Below, piece by piece: positions 32,748-43,166 of a DNA stretch of 64,000 nucleotides (its first letter is position 1; each line of letters starts with the position of its first letter). The stretch is from assembly GCA_026119855.1 (NCBI GenBank), contig JAOWBW010000424.1, forward strand, positions 620,001 to 684,000, read 5' to 3'. Both the position numbers and the translations under genes were made by a program. A model generated the notes under the pieces. The model searched no databases. It saw nothing but the letters and a program-made list of their open reading frames with translations, and had not been told where the DNA came from. The stretch comes from Campanula takesimana (taxonomy: Eukaryota; Streptophyta; Magnoliopsida; Asterales; Campanulaceae).

Positions 32748-34910
32748 ATGAGGGCTCCGATGGCATGAATAAACTTGATAATTCTTGTTATGTTGTGACT
32801 TATGATGAGATTATGAGGGAAATCTTAGAGAATAGGAAGAAGAAGCTACAAGGGTCCGTGAATGTGCTCACCCACAGTGGCCGGGTAATAGGGAGCGCCT
32901 CGGTTCCCACAAATACAGCAACCAACACCTCTTCTCCAAGATCGCAAGCATGCTACATACCCGATGATCCTTTGTTAACACAACTCAAGAAGACACAAGT
33001 CAACATATCCATTTGAGACCTTATTGCATCATCAAAGAAACACCGAGACCTCGTCATCAAGAACTTGGATGATACATCAGTCTCTCCCGACAGAACTCCC
33101 GAAGACCTCACAGCAATGATAGGTCACATTCACTTCGGCAATGTCATCACTTTTGCCGACATGGACCTCCCGCCATTTGGGTTCGATCACAATGAATCCA
33201 TCTACCTCAAAGTAAAGGCAAGGGGGAGACCCATTTCAAGAGTTTTAGTAGACGGTGGTTCCGCACTCAACTTGATGCCTAGCCGAGTCATGGGCATACT
33301 GGGGCTCAAAAGCTCCGATTTACAACCTTCTACCCAAGTCATTAGAGGGTACGACAGCACTGCCCGTACAGTCATGGGAATGCTAGAAGTTGATATCGAA
33401 TTTGGAAGCATGATCATGTCCGTCCCATTCCAAGTACTTGATATCCCAGCTTCATTCAACTTACTTTTGGGCCGACCATAGATCCACAGTTCCAATGTTG
33501 TCCCTTCCACTCTCCATCAATGTGTCAAGATTAGAAATGGGGACGAGATAGTCACCGTCATGGCCGAGAATGTCACCATCCACAGAAATGGGGGACAACC
33601 CGTTCACCAAGTTCAACACGGGATAGAAGATTCCACTCTCTCCGGCGTCAACGCCATCGACAAAGAAAGAGGAAATGGGCAATGGACCCTCGGTAATCCT
33701 AAAATCCTCCGTATGATGAGGAACATGAATCACTTTCCCGGTCTAGGCCTAGGGAAGCATCAACAAGGAATATTGCACCCCGTAGAGGTTCCTTTTGTCA
33801 GAAACAAGTTTGGTTTGGGATACGAGCCTACCGAAGATGACTTAAAGTACGAGCAAGCAGTCAAGAATCAAAAGACCCGAGCTCGCAAAGATGGTCGACA
33901 ATATGAAATCCCCAACTTGAGGCCTTACCACAACACACTCAAAGGTTATTTTGTTCGCCAAGGGGAAGATGTTCCATACATGATCTTTCCCGAGCCATGG
34001 GTGAACGACAAGGGCGTCAGAAAGCCCGGCCTCGAGATCTTCACTGATTGCGAAATCCCGACACGAGAAAGGGAGCCTATTCCAATGTCACCCCGAGAGT
34101 GGTGGGGCAAGAAAGTGACTATGGAATCCGAGGTAGAGATTACCGTGGGGGAAGAACTACCCGATCTAGCCTCCATGTTCGAAGAATTTGCCATCATGGA
34201 CGATTGTCAAGTCAACGCCATCTCCGACAACACAGAAATGGAGAGTCCATCTATCAGCAAGATCCAGCCAAGCTCCGAGCCAATCAACAACTGGTATTCT
34301 ACGAAGGGGCCCATGGTATCCGAGGAATTTTTAGTCCGAGAAATGGGTTGCACAGCAACAAAGGAAGAGCGGCTCACACTTACTTTCGAGTCCGAGAGTG
34401 TTTCTAATACCCTCACCCAAGAGGATATGGAGGCCATAGCCGAGCGTGTGTTTCCTTTCTTTGCTAATGAAAAATTCGATATTTCTGAGTACCCCGAGAT
34501 TGCAAACATCATAAATGATGAATTAACTAATAACAACCTTAATGAACAAGTTAATAACGATTCAAATTATGATGAAATAGACCACGAAAACATAACATAC
34601 CTAAATGAACTAGCTCAACAGGTTCGTTGTCGTGGTGAAAATGGTCCAGGGGCTGATGAGGAATTGCATGTTGTTAATCTGGGTATCGACGAAGAGCCGA
34701 AAGAAACGAAGATAGGCAGCTTCTTTAAGGGGGAAGACAGAGACAGATTGACTGCACTGCTCAAAGAATTTGTGGATGTATTCGCATGGTCGTACAAAGA
34801 CATGCCGGGTTTGGACAGAAAGGTCGCAGAGCACAGAATTCAGATCAGAGAGGACGCCAAGCCAATAAAGCAGAAACTCAGAAAGATCAAGCCACGTCCC
34901 TACAAGTCAA
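32744..34910 (+). pseudogene. Tat-A pol N-terminal part: protease and linker
   Basis: One frame runs from about 32744 to 34975, broken by TGA at 33014-33016 and TAG at 33479-33481. The matching Tat-B codon at the first site is TGG, and the second stop follows the LLLGRP motif where Trp is usual. The aspartic protease is visible as RVLVDGGSALNLMPSRVM (active-site DGGS form) followed by SFNLLLGRP. A long linker follows with LGLGKHQQGI and an acidic stretch, then DVFAWSYKDMPGLD just before RT. A frame change near 34900 separates it from RT. Protease would cut the polyprotein. Confidence 0.88.
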
Positions 34911-37900
34911 AGAAGAGATTGAAAAGCTCCTCAGTGTGGGTTTCATCAAAGTCATTGAGTATCCGACTTGGTTAGCCAACATTGTGACAGTCAGAAAGGC
35001 AAACAGCAAGGTTCGAGTTTGTGTGGACTTCCGGGATTTGAACAAAGCTTCCCCGAAAGATGATTTTCCGCTACCAAACATCGACATGCTCGTCGATTCG
35101 ACTGCCAACTATGAAGTCCGCTCGTTTGTGGACGGTTTTGCCGGTTACAATCAGATTCTCATGTCCGAGGAGGACCAACACAAGACAGCTTTCACAACAC
35201 CATGGGGCACTTTCTGCTACACAGTCATGCCGTTCGGGCTAAGGAACGCTGGGGCTACGTATCAAAGGGATGTTACGGATATATTCCATGACATGATTCA
35301 CAAAGAGATCGAGGTCTATGTAGACGACATGATCATTCATTCAAAGGGAACCAACGGTCAACTTTTGATCGATCTTCGCAAGTTCTTTGAACGACTCCGA
35401 CAACACAACATGAGACTCAACCCCGCAAAGTGCACTTTTGGGGTCATCAGAGGAAAGGTTCTCGGTTACATGGTCACTGAGAGGGGAATTGAAGCCGATC
35501 CCTCCAAGATCAAGGCAATCATTGACATGCCTCCTCCAAAGACGCAGAAAGAAATCAAAGGTTTCATGGGCAGACTTCAATACATCAGTCAGTTTGTGCA
35601 CCAACTCACTTCCATGTGTGAACCGATCTTCAAGCTACTCAAGAAGAATGTGGCTCTAGAATGGACCGATGCTTGCCAAGAAGCCTTCGACCAAGTGAAG
35701 CATTACTTGACATGCCCTCCAGTTTTGGTTCCACCGCACAAGGAGAAGCCTCTCTTTCTCTATCTCACTGTCAATGATGAAGCCCTAGGGGCTATGTTAG
35801 CACAAGAACAGCGAGACTCCACGAAAGAGAATGCTATCTACTTTGTCAGCCGCCGGTTTCAAGGAGCTGAGAAGAACTACTCTGTCTTAGAAAAGTCTTG
35901 TGCGGCATTGGTTTGGGTTACCCAAAAACTCAAGCACTACATGGAGGCCTTCCCAATCAAGTTGGTAGCAAAAGTGGACCCGTTCCGCTACATCTTCGAG
36001 AAACCTTTCATGTCAACAAGAATAGCCAAATGGTATTTCATGCTCTCCGGCTACGATATCACTTATGTCACACTCAAATCCATTAGGGGGAAAGTGTTCA
36101 GTGATCAGCTTGCTGAATTTTCGTGCGACGAAGTGAAGGGGGAAGACGTACAGTTCCCTGACGAGCATTTAATTTGCGCTACAACAGAGGAAGATAAGTG
36201 GCAACTTTTTTTCAATGGCGCGGCCAATAAGCATGGATATGGCATATGGATGTTACTTGTCGATCCAAAGGACATGTATACTCCAATCGCTATCCGCCTC
36301 GAATTTGAGGCCACCAACAACATCGCCGAGTACGAAGCATGCATAGCGGGGCTCGAAGCGGCCCTCGAGAGAAATGTCACGAGCTTAGAGGTATTTGGTG
36401 ATTCCTTACTCATCATCAATCAGACATCTAGAAAGTGGAAGATTCAAGACTCGACTCTGCAACGGTATGGTCAACATCTCGAGGAGTTGGTTGAACAGTT
36501 TCAAGAAATCACCTTCAATTACCTGCCAAGGGACAAGAACCGTTTTGCTGATGCACTAGCCACCATCGCTTCACTGGTCGAAATGCCCGAGGGTAAAATG
36601 GTGAAGCCCTTTAAAATTTCCCGAAGAAACAGTCCGGCATACTACATGAGTATCGAGGTCAACGAGGTCCAGGTAAGCTCCCCGTGGTATTCAGATATCA
36701 TGAATTTTCTCAAGAATGACACTTATCCCGAGGATAGCAATAAAAAGTCTCAAATGGCGTTGCAAAGACTAGCCTCTCGATATGTACTAATCGGAGACCG
36801 AGTCTACAAAAGGCACCACGAAGGGATCAATCTTCTATGCGCAAATGAGACCGAAGCTCAAGAAATAATGCATGAGATCCACAAAGGTGAATGTGGGCCC
36901 CACATGAACGGGTTTATGTTGACCAAGAAGATACTCCGCATGGGTTATTATTGGAGTACCATGGAAAGAGACTGCATCGAAAAAGTCAAAAGGTGCGCCA
37001 AATGCCAATTCCATGCCAACCTAAAGCACGCTCCGCCCTCACGGCTTTACAACATGACCACGCCATGGCCTTTCTCTTGTTGGGGCATAGACATCATCAG
37101 CAAAGTTCACCCTACTGGCAGCAACGGACAATCTTTCGTCCTAGTAGCCGTGGACTATTTTACCAAATGGGTCGAAGCACAGGCTTACCGGGTTCTCAAC
37201 GCCAAGAAAGTGGCCAAATTCGTGAAGACCCACATCATGTGCCGGTACGGCGTACCTTATGAAATCATCTCAGACAACGGTTCTCACTTTGAGAAAGAGA
37301 TGGACGCGCTCCTGATAGAATACAAGATTACCAAACACAAGTCATCTCCATACCGCCCTCAAGCAAACGGCGCGGTTGAAGCAGCTAATAAGACAATCGA
37401 GACCATTGTGAAGAAAATGGCCTCCACCGGAAGGGATTGGCCCGAAAAGCTACCTCTAGCATTGTGGGGCTACCGCACGTCTATACGGACAGCAACTGGA
37501 GAAACTCCTTACGCATTGGTATATGGTTCCAAAGCTGTACTCCCAATAGAGCTCGAAGTTCCATCCCTACGGGTCCTCCTCGAGAACCAAGTCAATGAAA
37601 TCGATTGGATGCAAAGTCGATATGAACAGCTAGCTCTACTCGACGAGAAAAGGCTAAGGGCACTCGAACGTACGAGAGCCTATCAACAAAGAATGGCAAG
37701 GGCTTTCAACAAAAATGTGAAGCCTCGAAACATCAATGTGGGATATTTGGTCCTAAGACAACACCCTCCTAATACCATGAACCCCCTTGGAAAATGGGGA
37801 CCCCGATGGATCGGTCCGTACGTGGTCAAGAAGATACTAAGCGGCGGTGCAGTCCGACTCACAGATTTAGACGGAGACCAACTGCCAAAAGAAGTCAACC

Positions 37901-37929
37901 TCGACAAGTTGAAGAGATTCTACGCTTAA
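34786..37929 (+). CDS. Tat-A pol: RT, RNase H, archaeal-type RNase H, integrase (open frame)
   Basis: Open for 1047 codons, but the first ~38 are out-of-frame sequence, so true coding starts near 34900. RT ~39-210 with VCVDFRDLNKASPKDDFPLP and active site YVDD (178-181). The RT-linked RNase H includes FLYLTVNDEALGAML and FVSRRFQGAEKNYS. The second, archaeal-type RNase H (~473-600) has FFNGAANKHGYG, so its first catalytic Asp is Asn477; Glu515 and Asp539 remain. Integrase has an HH-CC zinc region (~680-760), core Asp769, Asp830 and Glu865, and a C-terminal domain ending LKRFYA-stop. Together these would copy element RNA to DNA and insert it. Upstream breaks and the Asn477 change make full function unlikely. 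Confidence 0.93.
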   Translation: MVVQRHAGFGQKGRRAQNSDQRGRQANKAETQKDQATSLQVKEEIEKLLSVGFIKVIEYPTWLANIVTVRKANSKVRVCVDFRDLNKASPKDDFPLPNIDMLVDSTANYEVRSFVDGFAGYNQILMSEEDQHKTAFTTPWGTFCYTVMPFGLRNAGATYQRDVTDIFHDMIHKEIEVYVDDMIIHSKGTNGQLLIDLRKFFERLRQHNMRLNPAKCTFGVIRGKVLGYMVTERGIEADPSKIKAIIDMPPPKTQKEIKGFMGRLQYISQFVHQLTSMCEPIFKLLKKNVALEWTDACQEAFDQVKHYLTCPPVLVPPHKEKPLFLYLTVNDEALGAMLAQEQRDSTKENAIYFVSRRFQGAEKNYSVLEKSCAALVWVTQKLKHYMEAFPIKLVAKVDPFRYIFEKPFMSTRIAKWYFMLSGYDITYVTLKSIRGKVFSDQLAEFSCDEVKGEDVQFPDEHLICATTEEDKWQLFFNGAANKHGYGIWMLLVDPKDMYTPIAIRLEFEATNNIAEYEACIAGLEAALERNVTSLEVFGDSLLIINQTSRKWKIQDSTLQRYGQHLEELVEQFQEITFNYLPRDKNRFADALATIASLVEMPEGKMVKPFKISRRNSPAYYMSIEVNEVQVSSPWYSDIMNFLKNDTYPEDSNKKSQMALQRLASRYVLIGDRVYKRHHEGINLLCANETEAQEIMHEIHKGECGPHMNGFMLTKKILRMGYYWSTMERDCIEKVKRCAKCQFHANLKHAPPSRLYNMTTPWPFSCWGIDIISKVHPTGSNGQSFVLVAVDYFTKWVEAQAYRVLNAKKVAKFVKTHIMCRYGVPYEIISDNGSHFEKEMDALLIEYKITKHKSSPYRPQANGAVEAANKTIETIVKKMASTGRDWPEKLPLALWGYRTSIRTATGETPYALVYGSKAVLPIELEVPSLRVLLENQVNEIDWMQSRYEQLALLDEKRLRALERTRAYQQRMARAFNKNVKPRNINVGYLVLRQHPPNTMNPLGKWGPRWIGPYVVKKILSGGAVRLTDLDGDQLPKEVNLDKLKRFYA

Positions 37930-38333
37930 TAAATGAAGGCCATCAAAAAAAAAAAAAAAAAAAGCTCGCTAGGTTGAAAACCCGCAAGGGCGGCCTAGGA
38001 AAAAATTAGAGCACGTGCAAAAAAGAAGCCCGCTAGATTGAAAACCCGAAAGGGCGGTCTAGGCAAAAAACAGGGTACACAAAAAAAAAATGGTCTTCGT
38101 TTGTTTGAACTACGGAGACCTGAGCCTCTACACTGGAGGAACGTAGGCAACCTTAGGGTGCGGTCTAAAACATAAACAAATACCCAAATCATCTCAAATT
38201 AACAAAATGCAATTTTATTCAAATCTCAAATCATTCAAGCCATTACAACGGATTTTGTTGAGCTACTAAAAGACATAAAACATTAAAATCCTAAAACAAA
38301 GTGGTCTATTTTACTTGCAATCTCTTTGGGGTA
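37930..38333 (+). other. Tat-A region after pol: A-tract and two hairpins
   Basis: A-run (37945-37963), hairpin 1 (37969-37998, CTAGG...CCTAG, inner CCC-GCAA-GGG), hairpin 2 (38033-38062, CTAGA...TCTAG, inner CCC-GAAA-GGG), then GAACTACGGAGACCTGAG (38107-38124) and AACGTAGGCAACC. Collinear with Tat-1. Confidence 0.65.
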
Positions 38334-39729
38334 CTAGGAAAAATCTAATTTTCTCTTGGCCTTTGAAGGACCACCCGAACGACCATCAATCCTACTCTTC
38401 TTGGGAGGTCTAGGAACACTGATACGGACCGAAACCTTCTGCGCAACAGAGCGCCTTCGGGCATAAAAGTCATCCAAAGGGGTACCGAAAGGGTCGGTCA
38501 GAATGTTGTTCACATCAGCAGCAGCCTCCTTGTACCTCAAAGCACTGCTAGGATCAAAGTCCTTCCCTAGCAATTCAGCCCGAAGAGCATCTACCCAAGT
38601 AATGCCGCGGTAGACGGTACCAAGCAAGTGATCCAAGTAACTCTCGGGAAGAAAGATACTACCCCGATGCAAAGGGGCGAAAGCCCACCGGTTACGATCG
38701 TCTCCCCAAGCCGACTGAAGCTCACTCGAGAAGTTCGGACCCATGTAAGAAACTGGACGAAGCATCCCGTTCCTCAGAAAATGAATTATTTACTAACGAC
38801 CGAACTGTCTCAAAACCCGTTCGGGTTGGTAAAACGAAGAATCTCTCAACCCGGGTAAAACCACATGTTGAAAACCGAAGGTCCATTCCACAAAAGGGCG
38901 AAAACCCCAAGGGCACCACTCAATGTCAGCTGTAAGACGAGAAGCGAAGAATCTCCTCCAACCCTATTCAGTCAAATCTCTAATCAGCAACCGTCGCCTA
39001 TGAACAGCAAAAGGAGAGAGGTCGCCGTCTGATGCATAAAGCTTGAAATGCTCCCGAAGCCATGTGGTCAAAAGCAAGGAGCTTCCTCGTCGCATCTCGC
39101 CCGTACGATGCAATTCGTCCAGACCATGCAAGGTCTCTCCTACAATGAGCGGAATTATGCTAAACCGTTGTCCTTTCAACTGCAACACAATTTCAGCCAA
39201 CTGCGTATCCGCAATACCCAAAGGAATGACAAACAGAACCTCGCTGAAAAGACAGATAGCCATGGCATTTCTCTTAAAAGACTGAACCGCGACGTCTTCC
39301 GAATGCAAGCTGAAAAACATCGGAAGCTCAGTTATGTCAACAACGGTCCCGTGCATCATCTTCTTCACCCCTCCAACAGGGAGATTCAGATGGTCAACCC
39401 AAGAGTCAACAACACCGCGGTGATACTTAGGGACGGCAATCCGACCGGCCAAAGGCATACCCAGAATGGCCCCAAAATCATCGACGGTCGGCACCATTTC
39501 ATTAGCCGAAAAGTTGAATGTATGGCTATCACAATCCCAAAAGGCTGTAGCAGCCTTCAACAAGTCCCAATCCGACTTCAATGTCCGCAAAGTGAAAAGA
39601 ATTCGAAACCCGAAAATCTTTGATGAAAGCGTTTTTGGGATGGGTCTTGAAAGAATACACGAATGTCGACAAATCCTTCTCGTAACTCTTGACAACCTCG
39701 ACATCAAGACTAAAAGGGGTAGAAGCCAT
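38334..39729 (-). pseudogene. Tat-A antisense ORF (DUF7745-like, uncharacterised)
   Basis: Starts MASTPFSLDVEVVKSYEKDL at 39729 and ends PRPPKKSRIDGRSGGPSKAK...LDFS at 38334. It is about 460 codons across several frames, with changes near 39610 and 38960 and stops near 38793. It aligns along its length with the Tat-1 antisense ORF and has a segment Tat-1 lost (VLQLKGQRFSIIPLIVGETL). Shared blocks include FWDCDSHTFNFSANEMVPTV, DGDLSPFAVHRRRL and RGSIFLPESYLDHLLGT, plus a basic tail. Its function is unknown. It lies in a transcription unit opposed to the element RNA. Confidence 0.75.
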
Positions 39730-40350
39730 GGGAAAGAAGATCACAAGCAAAATTGAGCAATAAAATGGTGTTCAAAAATGGCAAAAGAGAGCTGTTGGAA
39801 TCAAATTGTCGACCAGAAGATGATATTATAGCTGTTGGGGGGATCTTTTGGTCAGCAAATGTCAGGCCCCGAATTTCGCCTCCCAGAGGCGCGCGCCTCC
39901 CGATACCGGTCTACAAGGCGCGCGCGTCCCATAGCCAACAGAGGAAGCGCTCGCGTCCCAGGTAAAAAATGCTTCAGAAATGGCCCTTGTCAAGTTCATA
40001 AAGCAACCCAGGAGCCTTCAACCAGCAACAAGTTCAGGATCCCAGCAATGAGAAAGAGTTCAATGACAACAAACACTCAGCTGGGCACACATTAATTTGG
40101 TCCGCCCTTAAGGCATGTCTAAAAACTTAAATAAGATAAAAACTCCCACTCAAAGTAGGGTGTCTTTTATTTTCTCAGAAAATCAGTTTTTACAATTCAT
40201 CCCCAGCAGAAAGCACTCCGCAGTCAGCTGTGCCCGCACCCCATCGAAAGTCAAAGTCAAACAGTCAACATCAAAGTGCGACTCACGGCAACAACTTGTT
40301 CCTGGGTGAGCCAAAAAAATCACCACCTCCTCATCAAGCAAAATCTACAT
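39730..40350 (+). other. Tat-A 3' untranslated region with GC-rich cassette
   Basis: GCGCGC cassette (39887-39958), the TTTGGTCCGCCCTTAAGGCATG segment also in Tat-1, and GTGCGACTCACGGCAACAAC (40276-40295), homologous to the unit amplified in Tat-B. No gene. Confidence 0.6.
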
Positions 40351-40937
40351 CCATTCAAGCAAACGGTCCTCCGGGTCCCGCATCAAAGCAAACGGTCCTC
40401 TGGGTCCCGCACTCAAGCAAACGGTCCTCCGGGTCCCCCATCCAAGCAAACGGTCCCCTGGGTCTCGCACTTCTAAGCAAACGGTCCCCCGGGTCCCGCA
40501 CTTCCAGCAAACGGTCCTCCGGGTCCCGCATCGAAGCAAACTGTCCCCTGGGTCCCGCACTTCCAAGCAAACGGTCCTCCGGGTCCCGCACTTCCAGCAA
40601 ATGGTCCTCTGGGTCCCGCACTCAAGCAAACGGTCCTCCGGGTCCCGCATCAAAGCAAACAGTCCTCCAGGTCCCGCACTCAAGCAAACGGTCCTCCGGG
40701 TCCCGCATCCAAGAAAGCGGTCCCCTGGGTCCCGCACTTCCAAGAAAACGGTCCCCCGGGTCCCGCACTTCTAGCAAACGGTTCTCCGGGTCCCGCACTT
40801 CAGCAAACGGTCCTCCGGGTCCCGCACTTAAGCAAACGGTCCTTCGGGTCCCGCATCCCAGCAAACGGATCTCGCTATCAGCAAACAGGTCCCGCTTCTA
40901 GCAAACGGATCTCGCTATCAGCCGGACAGGTCCCGCT
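40351..40937 (+). repeat. Tat-A tandem array before 3' LTR
   Basis: About 17 copies of a 28-31 base unit with core AGCAAACGGTCCTCCGGGTC and CCGCA plus a variable CTTC/TC tail, then four shorter variants with GGATCTCGCTATCAG or ACAGGTCCCGCT. Long frames through it on both strands are repeat artefacts. Confidence 0.92.
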
Positions 40938-41138
40938 GTCGGCCACGGTGGGCCGCTTCATGCCACCGAACCTTTTATTATCAACCAAAGCCTCTCACAC
41001 AGGGAGCGCACCTCCATCCCTCGCAATTTCAAATTTCTTCTTTTATCGAGTCTTTTCTTTTTTTCTTGGTGATGTCCTAGGCGGATGTCTGTCTTTCGTC
41101 GGCGCGTTTGCTTCGCAATCCACGCCGCCGAGGGGCTC
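40938..41138 (+). other. Tat-A pre-LTR segment with polypurine tract
   Basis: GGCCACGGTGGGCCGCTTCA, CTCACACAGGGAGCGCA, CAATCCACGCCGCCGAGGGG in the same order as Tat-1. The purine stretch CGAGGGGCTC abuts the LTR. Confidence 0.6.
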
Positions 41139-42154
41139 TGTAGACACCCCGCCTTTGACCGCTCACCCCGATTGCACACTTGATTTTGTGTTTCTCCCTC
41201 TTTTAAGTGTTTTCTGTTAGTTTCTGTTACTTTGGTTAAGTTCCAGACGGGCTCCATTAAGTCCAGGGACTAAACTGAATAACAGTTCTAACTTTCTAGT
41301 CCATTTTGTCAGATTTTTCCTTTCAGAGTCGCGCGCCTCCGCCCCTTGAGGCCAGACGCGCGCGCCTTCCGCCGCCTAGGTGGGATGCGCGCGCTTCTGG
41401 GGTGCGTCAGTTACAGATTCTGCCCAAGAATCTCTCCCTTGCTTATTATACATGATTTTGCCCGGGAAAAATTTCTTGGAGACTCCGTTTAGCTCCAAAA
41501 ACTCCCCTTTTTCAACTATAAAAACCCCTCCAATCCATCATTGGAGGAAGGACTCTTGGAACCTTCTTTGACCTGTTTTGGCACCTTAAGAATTTCCCAC
41601 TCTAAGCAATTTACTAAAGATATTCTCTCAAAGTATTCAACCTCTTCTTCAAGACTTTTCAAGAAGTTCTCTTTGAAGAATATTATAGGTAAAATGTCTT
41701 GACTTTATTCTTCTTTTTCTTCTTCTTCTTCTTCTTATTCTAATTATTCTTCTTCTTCAATCAAATGTGCAATCACCCCAAAACCATTTGGGACATGACA
41801 CCAATGGCCCTTTCATTACATTGAATTGGCCTAGGAGTTATCTCCCTACATTTTAAACAATAAAACCCCTTTTTATCATTATTCAAATAGGAAGAACACA
41901 TTTATCTCTAAAGTGAATTATGAACAAACAAGACCGACTTTGCTCGGGCGAAATGGGTGTTTAAGTACTTCCCATTTCGTAACCTAACCCCCGAACCCTT
42001 CTCTCCCGAATCTCTGGTTTTCGTACAAAAATTGGCTTTCTTTAGGTTTTCTTACGTCCCTCAAAAACGTGGGTGGCGACTCTTAAAACCAAGTGTACAC
42101 CCTAGGGTAACCCGCGCGCTCTAGCCAAGCCGCGGTTCCCCGGGGGTATCTACA
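41139..42154 (+). repeat. Tat-A 3' LTR
   Basis: A 1016-bp copy of 29054-30063, ending TATCTACA before target duplicate AAATG. U5 hairpin 41949-41979, internal TGGCGACTCT 42074-42083. Confidence 0.95.
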
Positions 42155-42985
42155 AAATGTAACAACAATTTTTATTTGTAAATGTTACTTTTCTTCTTTA
42201 AAAAAAAAAGAGTATAAATTCATACACCCTCCGTCCCGGCCGAATTATGACAATTGGTCCCGACACGGGGATTAAGGAGAACTATTATTTTAAGAGGAAA
42301 GAGAATGAGTGGAGGATGTGTTGTGAGTATGAAAAGTAAATAGGAGAGATAATGAGTGGGTGGATTAGTAAATGAATTGTTGTTGAGAGTATGACAAATG
42401 AGTCTCATTGAATATTAAAGTAATATAAACTTGCTATTTAGGGATGTCTTAAGTGGAGTGGGACGCCCAAAATGGCAATTAGTCCTAAGTCGGGTGAGAC
42501 GGAGGGAGTATATATAATCGGGTTTGCATTTCAATTGTTACTTTCTGAATAAATTTTTTTTACATTTCAGTTATAATGTTACATTTAAGAATATAAACTG
42601 TTACAATTGAGAAAAAAATTATTAGATTCATTTTTTATAAAATGTAACATTAGTTTAGTTTATCAATTTTATGTTAATTTTGAAAAAAAAAAGTGTTACA
42701 TTTGAAAAAAAGAGTGTTACATTCCTTTATAAAAAGTGTGACATTGGTTTAGTTGTCAATCTTTATGTTATCTTTAATCTATTGCAGCAAAATTGTGATA
42801 CATTAAAAAAAAAGTGTTACATTTGAAAAAATAGTGTTACATTTTGTTATAAAAAGTGTTACTTTTATTGGGAGGAAAAAAAGTTAGGGGTGGCAAAAAA
42901 AAAAAAAAAAAAAAAAAAAGAAGAAGGCTCGGCTCTGTGCGCCGTCGCACGCCATGCGGCGGCCGCACATGAGACTCCCTCATAC
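42155..42985. repeat. TTACATT-rich repeat copy 1, right part (contains a MITE)
   Basis: Continues copy 1 from 29053 without loss: AAATGTAACAACA here corresponds to 43439-43451 of copy 2. Many TGTTACATTT motifs, a poly-A run (42895-42919) and an end with GTGCGCCGTCGCACGCCATG. The MITE at 42223-42510 is inserted in it. Confidence 0.7.
42223..42510. mobile_element. MITE, TACTCCCTCCGTC family
   Basis: Left end TACACCCTCCGTCCCGGCCG is inverted at the right as CGGGTGAGACGGAGGGAGTA, 288 bp. The TA at each end and the end sequence suggest a Stowaway-type (Tc1/mariner) MITE. It lies inside repeat copy 1. Confidence 0.75.
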
Positions 42986-43166
42986 AAAAAAAATGGCAAA
43001 TTCTCAAATGAACCAGGTATCCATGCGGTGGTGCGGTGGGCCGATCCTGCCGGTCAAACCCGCCCGGCCCAGATCCTGTTACCCACCCACCCATTTTCTA
43101 ACAAACCAATCATTTTACGACACGTGGCGTGCTGTGAGCCACACGCTGGTGCGTCCAGCCGCGCGC
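42986..43166. other. Non-coding spacer between repeat copies
   Basis: GC-rich, with CACGTGGCGTGCTGTGAGCC and GCCACGTGTC. Short frames only; no gene recognised. Confidence 0.4.

Larger units (their letters stand above)
29054..42154 (+). mobile_element. Tat-A, full-length Tat/Retand-like Ty3-gypsy retrotransposon (13.1 kb)
   Basis: LTRs 29054-30063 (1010 bp) and 41139-42154 (1016 bp), TGTAGAC...TCTACA. Target duplication AAATG at 29049-29053 and 42155-42159. Order: 5' LTR, tRNA-Arg-type primer site, ~1.3 kb leader, gag, protease, RT, RNase H, archaeal-type RNase H, integrase, hairpins, antisense ORF, tandem array, 3' LTR. Two RNase H domains and an antisense ORF mark the Tat lineage. LTRs differ at roughly 25 sites by eye (about 97%), so it is older than the copia insertions. 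Gag and protease frames are broken. Confidence 0.95.

Noticed and set aside
39043..39623. Plus-strand ORF of 191 codons
   Set aside because: Mirror frame of the antisense ORF, which has matching protein sequence in Tat-1; the plus-strand frame is not conserved there.
40351..40860. CRISPR-like array of short repeats
   Set aside because: Units are contiguous without unique spacers, lie in a plant retrotransposon, and no cas genes are present.
40230..40901. Long open frames on both strands (up to 223 codons) with a Pro/Ser/Gly repeat protein
   Set aside because: They run through the Tat-A tandem array. A repeat unit lacking stops opens several frames on both strands at once, and the Tat-1 array has no equivalent.
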